This document shows positions 1 to 7,046 of a DNA stretch of 64,000 bases, one piece after another; positions within the stretch are counted from its first letter, which is position 1, and each line of letters begins with the position of its first letter. The notes beneath the pieces were generated by a model, which ran no database searches, was not told where the DNA came from, and saw only the letters and a list, made by a program, of their open reading frames with translations. A program made the translations under genes and the position numbers. Source of the stretch: Streptomyces sp. cg36 (GTDB lineage: Bacteria > Actinomycetota > Actinomycetes > Streptomycetales > Streptomycetaceae); NCBI RefSeq assembly GCF_041080675.1, contig NZ_CP163520.1:7407501-7471500 (forward strand). Reading direction: 5' to 3'.

Positions 1-1
1 C

Positions 2-115
2 GGCACCGCCGCGGTCTGCCTGGTCGCCGGAGTCTGCTGCCTGCTCACGGCGCTGGTGGCCCTCTTCACCCCGGTACGCACGCCCCGCCCCGAACGGTCC
101 GGCAGCCCGGCCTGA
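2..115 (+). CDS. C-terminal end of a membrane protein (partial, possibly an MFS transporter)
   Basis: The window opens inside a reading frame that ends at a TGA at 113-115. The 37 visible residues form one strongly hydrophobic helix (AVCLVAGVCCLLTALVALF) followed by a short basic, proline-rich tail (TPVRTPRPERSGSPA). This is the pattern of the last transmembrane segment and cytoplasmic tail of a multi-pass transporter, and MFS drug exporters often end this way, but the family cannot be fixed from so little. The start lies outside the window. Confidence 0.55.
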   Translation, partial: GTAAVCLVAGVCCLLTALVALFTPVRTPRPERSGSPA

Positions 116-286
116 CGGCGCGGGGCGGCGCGGGGCGGCGCGGTGACCCCGCGCCGGGACCCGATGCCCTCGGCCTTGACGGTTCGTCACGGCCTTCCTA
201 GTGTTTGCTGCTGCTCAGTTGAGTTTGTTTGTGATCGAAAATGTGCGTGCATGTCATCATTTCCGTCCAGGGAGGGCCGCACCACG

Positions 287-2719
287 ATGAGATCAATTCC
301 CCGCGCCCTGCTCGCGGTTCTGCTCCTCTGCCTCTCGCTGACCGCCGTGCCGCAGGCGTCCGCCTCCGTACCGTCCGCCGCCCCGGCCGCCACCACCGCG
401 ATCACCGTGGACGGCACGTCCCCCGGCCGCACCTTCGACGGCGTGGGCGCGATCAGCGGAGGCGGCGGCAACACCCGGCTGCTGGCGGACTACCCCGAGC
501 CACAGCGCGGCCAGATCCTCGACTACCTGTTCACGCCCGGATACGGCGCGGCCCTCCAGATCCTCAAGGTGGAGATCGGCGGCGACACCAACTCCACGGA
601 CGGCGCGGAGTCCTCGATCGAGCACACCCGCGGCACCGTCGACTGCGACAGCGGCTACGAGTGGTGGCTGATGGAGCAGGCCAAGGCCCGCAACCCCGGC
701 ATCAAGCTGGCCGCGCTGTCCTGGGGAGCGCCCGGCTGGATCGGCAACGGCAACTTCTGGTCCCAGGACACCATCGACTACCTCATGACCTGGCTGGGTT
801 GCGCCCAGCGGCACCACCTCACCATCGACTACCTCGGCGGCTGGAACGAGCGCGGATACAACGCGGACTGGTACAAGAACCTCCACGCCACCCTCGCCGC
901 CAAGGGGTACGCCACCAAGGTCGTCGGCGCCGACGACGGCTGGCAGATCGCGACCGCCATGCGCGCCGACAGCGCGCTCGACTCGGCCGTGGACATCGTC
1001 GGCGCGCACTACCCGTGCGGGTACATGTCCGCCATGACCAGCTGCTCGACCACCCCGGACGCCCTCGCCACCGGAAAGCAGCTGTGGGCGAGCGAGAACG
1101 GCTCCGAGGACGCGGCCACCGGCGCCGTGCCGATGGCCCGGGCCATCAACCGCGGCTACCTCGACGCCAGGATGACGGCGTACATCAACTGGCCCGTGGC
1201 CGCCGCGCTCTACCCCAACCTGTCGTTCAACAGCATGGGTCTGGTGACGGCCAACCAGCCCTGGTCGGGCGCGTACAGCGTGGACCGCAGCGCCTGGGCG
1301 ACCGCGCAGACCACCCAGTTCACGGCCCCCGGCTGGAAGTACCTGGACACCGCCTCCGGCTACCTCGCGGGCAACCGGGCCAACGGCAGTTACGTGAGCT
1401 ACGCCGCGCCCGGCAAGGCCGCCTGGTCCACCGTCTTCGAGACCATGGACGCGACCGCCGCCCAGACCGTCACCCTCAAGGTCGCGGGCGGTCTGCCGGC
1501 GGGCACCCCGCACGTCTGGTCCACCGACTTCTCCAGCGACAGCGCCACCGCCCACCTGGTGCCGGGACCCGACCTCACCGCGACCTCGGGCACGTACCAG
1601 CTCACCCTGCGGCCCGGCCGCATCTACACCGTCACCACCACGACTGGCCAGGGCGCGGGCACCGTCACCTCCCCGCAGCGCGCCCCGCTCGCCCTGCCCT
1701 ACCGGGACACGCTGGCCGGCACGGGCACCGGGCGGGAGGCGCGCTACGCCGCCACCATGAACGGCGCCTTCGAAACCGCGCCGTGCGCGGGCGGACGCAC
1801 CGGCCGCTGCCTGCGCCAGCAGGCACCCACCATCCCCATCCGCTGGACCGACGAGTCGTCGCCGCAGCCGTACACCCTGCTGGGAGACGTGAACTGGGGC
1901 AACTACACGGTCAGTTCGGACGCCCTGCTGGAGCGGTCCGGCGCGGTCGAACTGCTCGGCCGGGTCGGTACGCAAGGGCGCAACAACAACGGGCTCAACG
2001 CCTACCACCTGCGCGTCGCGGACACGGGCACCTGGTCACTGCTGCGCACCGACACCGCCTGGTCGTACACCACCCTCGCCGGGGGCACGGTGGCCGCGCC
2101 CGGGGTGAACACCTGGCACAACCTGGCCCTCGCCTTCGACGGCGCCACCATCACCGCCGCGCTCGACGGCACCACCCTCGCCACCGTCACCGACGACAGC
2201 TACGGCGCGGGCCAGGTCGGTCTCGGCACGGCGGGCCACTACGGGGCGCAGTTCGCCAACCTGAGCGTCACCCCCGGGCCGACGGCGCCGCTCGACGGTA
2301 CGTACCAGCTGGTCAACGCACACAGCGGCCAGCTCCTCGACGCCTCCCAGCAGGGCACGTCCGACGGCACACCGCTCATCCAGTGGCCGGGCAACGGCGG
2401 CGCCAACCAGCGGTGGCGCCTCGCCGCCACCGGCGACGGCTACTACACCGTCACCGGCGTCGGCAGCGGGCGGAACGTGAACGTGCCCGACCGCAGTGTC
2501 GTCCCCGGCGTCCAGCTCGCCCTCAAGAGCGCCGACGGCGGCACCAACCAGCAGTGGCGCGTCACCCCCGGCGACCACGGCTGCTACACCCTGGAATCCC
2601 GTCTCGACGGCCACCTCATGGACGTCAGCGGGGCGTCGCCCACCATGGGCGCCCAGGTGATCCAGTGGCCGGCCAACGGCGGCGCCAATCAGTGCTGGAA
2701 GCTGGTCAAGACCGGCTGA
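287..2719 (+). CDS. Secreted GH59-type galactosidase (galactocerebrosidase-like) with C-terminal ricin/CBM13 lectin domain
   Basis: An 810-residue exported glycoside hydrolase. Residues 1-27 are a Sec signal peptide. The catalytic part (about 38-480) opens with TFDGVGAISGGGGNTRLL and carries LGGWNERG (Glu188, proposed acid/base) and LWASENGSED (Glu270, proposed nucleophile), the GH59 galactosylceramidase pattern; GH59 enzymes cleave terminal beta-galactosyl bonds by a retaining mechanism. A beta-sandwich (about 490-675) follows, as in GALC, then a ricin-type beta-trefoil (about 680-810) with repeats ending QRW, QQW and QCW, expected to bind galactose-type sugars. The ATG at 287 was preferred to the longer frame from 143 because a GGAGGG Shine-Dalgarno precedes it and the signal peptide starts there. 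The natural substrate is not evident; a galactolipid or galactan are both possible. Transcribed alone, with a strong hairpin downstream. Confidence 0.85.
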   Translation: MRSIPRALLAVLLLCLSLTAVPQASASVPSAAPAATTAITVDGTSPGRTFDGVGAISGGGGNTRLLADYPEPQRGQILDYLFTPGYGAALQILKVEIGGDTNSTDGAESSIEHTRGTVDCDSGYEWWLMEQAKARNPGIKLAALSWGAPGWIGNGNFWSQDTIDYLMTWLGCAQRHHLTIDYLGGWNERGYNADWYKNLHATLAAKGYATKVVGADDGWQIATAMRADSALDSAVDIVGAHYPCGYMSAMTSCSTTPDALATGKQLWASENGSEDAATGAVPMARAINRGYLDARMTAYINWPVAAALYPNLSFNSMGLVTANQPWSGAYSVDRSAWATAQTTQFTAPGWKYLDTASGYLAGNRANGSYVSYAAPGKAAWSTVFETMDATAAQTVTLKVAGGLPAGTPHVWSTDFSSDSATAHLVPGPDLTATSGTYQLTLRPGRIYTVTTTTGQGAGTVTSPQRAPLALPYRDTLAGTGTGREARYAATMNGAFETAPCAGGRTGRCLRQQAPTIPIRWTDESSPQPYTLLGDVNWGNYTVSSDALLERSGAVELLGRVGTQGRNNNGLNAYHLRVADTGTWSLLRTDTAWSYTTLAGGTVAAPGVNTWHNLALAFDGATITAALDGTTLATVTDDSYGAGQVGLGTAGHYGAQFANLSVTPGPTAPLDGTYQLVNAHSGQLLDASQQGTSDGTPLIQWPGNGGANQRWRLAATGDGYYTVTGVGSGRNVNVPDRSVVPGVQLALKSADGGTNQQWRVTPGDHGCYTLESRLDGHLMDVSGASPTMGAQVIQWPANGGANQCWKLVKTG

Positions 2720-2739
2720 CGGCGCGCTCCACCCCTCAC

Positions 2740-2777
2740 GGTCCGGGGCCCGAGCCGCGCGGCTCGCGCCCCGGACC
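2740..2777 (+). terminator. Hairpin terminator after the GH59 gene
   Basis: Arms GGTCCGGGGC (2740-2749) and GCCCCGGACC (2768-2777) pair perfectly and enclose a second perfect dyad, CGAGCCGC/GCGGCTCG (2751-2766), giving an 18-bp stem with one C-C mismatch. There is no T-run, which is common for Streptomyces terminators. Confidence 0.7.
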
Positions 2778-2913
2778 GGCGGCGCGCGGCCCACCCGCCA
2801 GCGCCCCTCCCCGGTACGGCACGGCCCCGGTGCACGGCCGCACGTGTACCCCCACGGCGTCCTGGGCAACAGATGAGAGCGTCGGGACCGTGACCAGGGG
2901 AGGTGTCGCACAC

Positions 2914-3021
2914 ATGGCGATGGGTGATCCGGCGGAGGATGCTCCGCGCGTCCTCCACCGGGCGACGCGCGAGGAGGGAACCCGCCGTGCGCCCGGGAGA
3001 CGGGCGGGAGCCTTCGCATGA
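2914..3021 (+). CDS. Small ORF (35 aa) translationally coupled to the ANTAR-GAF gene
   Basis: A 35-codon frame (MAMGDPAEDAPRVL... ending RRAGAFA) starts at an ATG preceded by GGGGAGG about 11 nt upstream and ends at a TGA overlapping the ATG of the next gene in the ATGA arrangement. It is Arg/Ala-rich without domain or signal. Its position suggests either a short leader peptide controlling translation of the regulator or an unannotated small protein. The homology evidence is nil; support rests on the ribosome-binding site and the stop-start overlap. Confidence 0.35.
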   Translation: MAMGDPAEDAPRVLHRATREEGTRRAPGRRAGAFA

Positions 3022-3914
3022 CGGGCGAGGCGGGCCACAGACCCGACGAGGTGCCGCGGAGCGACGACGTCCGCTCCGATGCGGCGCGGCTGCGCGAGGA
3101 AGTCGGACATCTGCGGGCGCAGCTGCGGAGCAAGCCCGTCATCTCGTACGCCCAGGGGCTGCTGCAGGAACGGTACGGGCTGGCCGACGCGGAGACCGCG
3201 TTCACCCTGCTGCGGCAGTCCTCGCAGCGGTTCAACATCAAACTGCGGGTGCTGGCCGAGGCGGTCGTCCGGGCGCCCCGCCCGGAGAGCCCCAAGGGAC
3301 TGTGGTTCCCGGGGCGCGTACGGCAGGCGCCGCCGTCGCTGGACGTGCTCGGGCTGGCGGACGCCGACCACGTCAACCGGAGCGAGGTGCTGGCCGCGGT
3401 GCTCTCGCAGGCCCTCGTCATCACGGGGACCGGCATGGGCAACGTACAGACGGCGGACCGCGACGCACACGGTCTGCGCATCGAGCGGCACGTCGGACTC
3501 AGCGAGGACTTCGTCAGCTTCTTCGCCTTCGTGGGGGAGAGCGGTACGTCCTGTGCCCGAGCGGCGCGAGACCTGGAGCAGACGACCGTGCACGACGTCG
3601 CCACCGACCCGGTGTTCACCCCGTCGGCGCGGCACGCCATCCTCGCGGCGGGCAGTCGCGCCTGCCACAGCGTGCCGCTGGTGGACGAAGAGGGCGCCTG
3701 CAAGGGCATCGTCTCCGCGCACCTGGAACGCCCCACCCCCGACCTCCACCCCGCCCAGCTCAAGGCGCTGGGCGCGACGGGTCAGCAGGTGGGCCGCTGG
3801 CTGACCTGGCACGAGCGGACCGTCGTCCTGGACGCCCTGGAACACCTCCACGCCACGGGCCGCCTCACCGGCACCCCGCACCCGCCGCCGCAGCGGCGTC
3901 GGCAGCTGGAGTGA
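3018..3914 (+). CDS. ANTAR-GAF domain regulator (putative RNA-binding antiterminator)
   Basis: A 298-residue cytoplasmic protein. A coiled stretch (20-35) leads into an ANTAR domain at about 36-86 (SKPVISYAQGLLQERYGLADAETAFTLLRQSSQRFNIKLRVLAEAVV), with the conserved small-residue/Gly and aromatic positions of three-helix ANTAR bundles that bind paired hairpins in nascent RNA. A GAF sensor fold follows at about 115-280 (SVPLVDEEGACKGIVSAHLERP is a typical GAF strand pattern). The ANTAR-first order is the reverse of the more usual GAF-ANTAR layout. GGGAG at 3006-3010 supports the ATG at 3018, which overlaps the stop of the upstream small ORF. No two-hairpin antitermination target was recognised in the adjacent leaders, so its target is unknown. 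Confidence 0.8.
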   Translation: MTGEAGHRPDEVPRSDDVRSDAARLREEVGHLRAQLRSKPVISYAQGLLQERYGLADAETAFTLLRQSSQRFNIKLRVLAEAVVRAPRPESPKGLWFPGRVRQAPPSLDVLGLADADHVNRSEVLAAVLSQALVITGTGMGNVQTADRDAHGLRIERHVGLSEDFVSFFAFVGESGTSCARAARDLEQTTVHDVATDPVFTPSARHAILAAGSRACHSVPLVDEEGACKGIVSAHLERPTPDLHPAQLKALGATGQQVGRWLTWHERTVVLDALEHLHATGRLTGTPHPPPQRRRQLE

Positions 3915-4011
3915 CAACTCACCGACGCCTTCGCCCCGCAGGCCTGCCGAACGCAGGGGGCGGGTAGCCGGTGCGGAGGTTGATAAACCCCTCGGGTCGC
4001 GGGCCCCTGCC

Positions 4012-5376
4012 TCACTTCGGTGGCGTCGCGCGTGGACGGCACGTCATCATCAGTCGGCCCGGGCCCAGGGTGCCGCGTGCCTGGATGCGGAGGGTGGCGT
4101 CGGGGTCGGGGCGCAGGCTCCAGCGGGACGAGACCGTGGCCAGGGCCATCGCCATCTCGATCAGGGCGAACTGGTCGCCGATGCACTTGCGGTTGCCGCC
4201 GCCGAACGGGACATGGGCGCCGCGCGGGACGTTGTCGTCGGACGGCGGGAGCCAGCGGTCGGGGTCGAAGCGTTCCGGGTCGGGGAACAGGTCGGGGCGG
4301 TGCTGGAGGAGGTAGGCGCTGTAGAGGAGCGCGGTGCCGGCGGGCAGCGGGTGACCGGCGAGCGTGGTGTCGGTCGTGGTGACCCGGGTGAAGAACCATC
4401 CCGGCGGATACATCCGCAGCACTTCGCTGATCACGCGCTGGGTGTAAGGGAGTTGATCGAGATCGGCGGGGGTGGCGGTGCGGCCCGCCAGGGTCCCGTC
4501 CACCTCGGCCTGGACCCGCTTCTCGGCCTCGGGGTGCTGGCTGAGCAGCCAGAACGCGAACGACAGTGTGTTGGCGGTGGTTTCGAATCCGGCGCCGATC
4601 ATCACCATGAGCTGATCGCGTACGTCCTTGTCGGACATCGGCTCGCCGGTGTCGTCGTCGTGGGCCGCGAGCAGCATGGAGACCAGGTCGTCGCCCTCGG
4701 GCCGGGCGCGGCGCTCGGCGATGATGCCGTCGATGGCGCGGTGCAGCCGGGTGCAGGCGCGCCGGTAGCGGCGGTTGCCGGCGGTGGGCAGCCGGTACAG
4801 CGGTCCGAGCGGCAGCATCACCCGCTGGTAGATGCCGTCGATGACGAGGTGCAGGCTCTCCTGCACCTCGGCCACCGCCGAGTCCTCCGCCTCCGCCGCG
4901 AGCACGCTGCGGGTGACGATCCGCAGGGTCAGATTGGTCAGCGACTCGCTGACGTCCAGCCGCGTCCCCGGCCGCCAGCGGGCGGTCATCCGGTCGATCT
5001 CCTCGCCCATCACCCGCGCGTACCCCTGGATCCGGTCCGCCTGGAACGCGGGCTGCATCTGGCGGCGCTGCCAGCGGTGTTCGCGCCATCCGGCCATCGG
5101 CAGACTGCTGCCGAACAGAACACGCGCCTTGTCGAAGAACGGCCCGCCCTTGTCGAACGTCCGCGAGTCCGTGAGCATCTGGTGGGCCGCGTCCGGATGG
5201 CAGACGACATACGCCTGGGCCGGGCCCATCCCGATCCGTACGAGGTCGCCGTGGGCCGGGAGCGAGGAGAGGAACTCCAGTGGCCGGGCGTGGAGCTGCC
5301 AGGCGTGACCGAGGACCGGCAGCCCGCCGGGGGCCACTGCGGCACGTGCGGTGCGCGGCGACGGGGTCGTGGTCAT
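4012..5376 (-). CDS. Cytochrome P450 monooxygenase
   Basis: A 454-residue soluble class I bacterial P450. Diagnostic motifs: I-helix AGFETT (262-267, oxygen activation), K-helix EVLR (318-321) and the heme loop FGGGNRKCIG (391-400) with proximal ligand Cys398. FDPDRWLPP is the PERF-type region. The FGGGxRxCIG loop and EVLRMYPPGW stretch resemble actinobacterial terpene/fatty-acid type P450s such as the pentalenene oxygenase group, but no terpene synthase, ferredoxin or reductase gene is adjacent, so the substrate is unknown. Start chosen at 5376 because GGAGG lies about 10 nt upstream; an out-of-frame ATG at 5384 and a long upstream extension lack support. Convergent with the ANTAR-GAF gene and divergent from the aldo/keto reductase. 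Confidence 0.9.
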   Translation of the reverse strand: MTTTPSPRTARAAVAPGGLPVLGHAWQLHARPLEFLSSLPAHGDLVRIGMGPAQAYVVCHPDAAHQMLTDSRTFDKGGPFFDKARVLFGSSLPMAGWREHRWQRRQMQPAFQADRIQGYARVMGEEIDRMTARWRPGTRLDVSESLTNLTLRIVTRSVLAAEAEDSAVAEVQESLHLVIDGIYQRVMLPLGPLYRLPTAGNRRYRRACTRLHRAIDGIIAERRARPEGDDLVSMLLAAHDDDTGEPMSDKDVRDQLMVMIGAGFETTANTLSFAFWLLSQHPEAEKRVQAEVDGTLAGRTATPADLDQLPYTQRVISEVLRMYPPGWFFTRVTTTDTTLAGHPLPAGTALLYSAYLLQHRPDLFPDPERFDPDRWLPPSDDNVPRGAHVPFGGGNRKCIGDQFALIEMAMALATVSSRWSLRPDPDATLRIQARGTLGPGRLMMTCRPRATPPK

Positions 5377-5855
5377 GACGTCATTGCCTCCGGGGGAATC
5401 GTGCCGGGCCGTGTGTTCCCGGCACCCGGGCACTTCGTGTGATTGCGCGTTGCCCGGCCGGCTCGTCCACGATCCGGCCGTCGTGCGGAAATCGGTCGCG
5501 CACGCGTCGCCCCCGCGTGCGACAGCCTCCCGACCATCCTTCCTCGGTGCCCCCGGCACGGAAACGGCGCACAGCGGCCCGCGAGGGGCGCAACGGGGCG
5601 TGTCGGTGGGTGCGTCGCCCGCTCCGCGATGCGCCTGCGCGGAGCCGTCGCGCCGCCCCTCGGTGCGGGTGTCGGCTCCCCGAGTCGGCTTGCCTGGAGT
5701 GCACTTGAACCCTCTAGCGTGGTCGCCACGACGGTGACCGGCGGCTCGCCCGTACGGAATCCGTCGGCAGATCCCCGCGCGTCCGCACCGCCGGACGCCG
5801 GGAACGACTCTCTCGTGGGTGCCCACCGGGCGCCGGAAGGGCGCTGAACGCCATC
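5377..5855. other. 479-bp divergent intergenic region between P450 and aldo/keto reductase
   Basis: No convincing gene was found here. The part near 5690-5720 carries a MerR-type promoter for the rightward gene (listed separately). The left part must hold the P450 promoter, but no clear -35/-10 pair was recognised. A leftward frame through the region continues the P450 frame but has no ribosome-binding site and a low-complexity Arg/Gly composition. Confidence 0.5.
5690..5720 (+). promoter_or_regulatory. MerR-type promoter with 19-bp spacer upstream of aldo/keto reductase
   Basis: A TTGCCT (5690-5695) and TAGCGT (5715-5720) pair is separated by 19 bp instead of 17, and the spacer contains the dyad AGTGCACT (5698-5705). 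Over-long spacers with an internal dyad are the hallmark of promoters untwisted by MerR-family activators. No MerR gene is in the window. A similar element precedes the deleted aldo/keto reductase near 61020. Confidence 0.5.
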
Positions 5856-6905
5856 ATGAGCAACTCCATCGACATCCAAGAGATCCGCAAGGTCGAGCTC
5901 GGCACCGGTGGCCCCCTCGTCGGAGTGCAGGGCTTCGGGGCCATGGGCATCAGCACCGCCTACGGCCGGACCGACGACGCCGCGGCCCGCGACACCCTGG
6001 CGGCCACCGTCGAGGCGGGCGTGACCCTCATCGACACCGCCGACATGTACGGCGCCGGTGCCAACGAGGAATTCCTCGCCCCGTTCGTCGCCGCGCACCG
6101 CGACGAGATCACCCTGGCCACCAAGTTCGCCTTCGAATTCCGCGCCGACGACCCGACCCACCGGGCCATCAACAACGACCCGGCCTACATCAGGCGGGCC
6201 GCCGAGGACAGCCTGCGCCGTCTCGGCGTCGAGGTCATCGACCTCTACTACATGCACCGCCGCGACCCCGCCGTCCCGCTCGCCGAATCCGTCGGCGCCA
6301 TGGCCGAACTGGTACGGGAGGGCAAGGTCAGGCACCTCGGCCTCAGCGAGGTGACCGGCGCCGAACTGCGCGAGGCGCACGCCGTGCACCCCATCACGGC
6401 CATCCAGTCGGAGTGGTCCCTGTTCAGCCGGGACGTGGAGCGCGACGTGGTCGGCACGGCCGCCGAGCTCGGGGTCGCGTTCGTCCCGTACTCGCCGCTC
6501 GGACGGGGCTTCCTGGCAGGTTCCTTCACGGACGCGGCCAAGGAACTCTCCGGCGGTGACTTCCGGCAGTCCCAGCCGCGCTTCTCCGGCGACAACGCCA
6601 GGACGAACGCGGCTCTCCTCGCCCCCCTGCACAAGATCGCGTCCGACCACGGCGTCACCGCGGCCCAGGTCGCCCTGGCCTGGGTCCACCGGCGGGCCGA
6701 GGAGCACGGCCTGGCCGTCGTGCCGATCCCCGGAACCCGCAAGCGCGCACGCCTCCTTGAGAACGCCGCGGCCACCCGGATCACGCTCACCCCCGAGGAG
6801 CTGGCGCTCCTGGAGCCGATCGGCGGCCAGGTGGCGGGCGACCGTTACGCGGACATGTCCCTCACCTCGGCGGGCCGGGAGGAAGAAGAGCGGTCCGCGC
6901 GCTGA
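5856..6905 (+). CDS. Aldo/keto reductase
   Basis: A 349-residue cytoplasmic NADPH-dependent oxidoreductase of the (beta/alpha)8 AKR superfamily. Catalytic tetrad visible: Asp and Tyr in DTADMYGAG, Lys in TKFAF, His in YYMHRRD. The cofactor loop near the end reads VVPIPGTRKRARLLENAAA, typical of AKR13/YakC-like enzymes. The ATG at 5856 follows a GC-rich leader; in-frame upstream alternatives lack homology. The C-terminus (TSAGREEEERSAR) is slightly longer than usual. The MerR-like promoter about 135 nt upstream suggests induction by a small molecule or redox stress. Substrate unknown; such genes in Streptomyces usually reduce aldehydes or ketones of xenobiotic or stress origin. Confidence 0.85.
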   Translation: MSNSIDIQEIRKVELGTGGPLVGVQGFGAMGISTAYGRTDDAAARDTLAATVEAGVTLIDTADMYGAGANEEFLAPFVAAHRDEITLATKFAFEFRADDPTHRAINNDPAYIRRAAEDSLRRLGVEVIDLYYMHRRDPAVPLAESVGAMAELVREGKVRHLGLSEVTGAELREAHAVHPITAIQSEWSLFSRDVERDVVGTAAELGVAFVPYSPLGRGFLAGSFTDAAKELSGGDFRQSQPRFSGDNARTNAALLAPLHKIASDHGVTAAQVALAWVHRRAEEHGLAVVPIPGTRKRARLLENAAATRITLTPEELALLEPIGGQVAGDRYADMSLTSAGREEEERSAR

Positions 6906-6924
6906 ACCGGAGCCGAGCCGGGGC

Positions 6925-7036
6925 GCGTCCTTCGGATCCTGTCGGCTTCCGTCCCGCCGCGCCGTCGCGGTGGGACCGAATCCCGCGCCCCAGGCAGGAT
7001 CCGAAGGACACGCCCCAGGCAGGATCCGAAAGACGC
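6925..7036. terminator. Three-copy repeat element forming alternative terminator hairpins
   Basis: Between two convergent genes, GCGTCCTTCGGATCCTG (6925-6941) is followed by two tandem reverse-complement copies, CAGGATCCGAAGGAC (6995-7009) and CAGGATCCGAAAGACGC (7020-7036), spaced exactly 25 bp. The first copy can pair with either of the other two, giving two mutually exclusive long-loop stems about 15-17 bp long. The location favours bidirectional termination. Confidence 0.6.
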
Positions 7037-7046
7037 ACCCCAGGGC

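Noticed and set aside
241..2913. Long open frames over the GH59 gene on both strands, up to 900 codons
   Set aside because: They are shadows of GC3-biased coding: Arg/Pro/Gly-rich translations, no family similarity, while the GH59 frame has signal peptide and catalytic motifs. Only the final 35 codons (2914-3021) have independent support.
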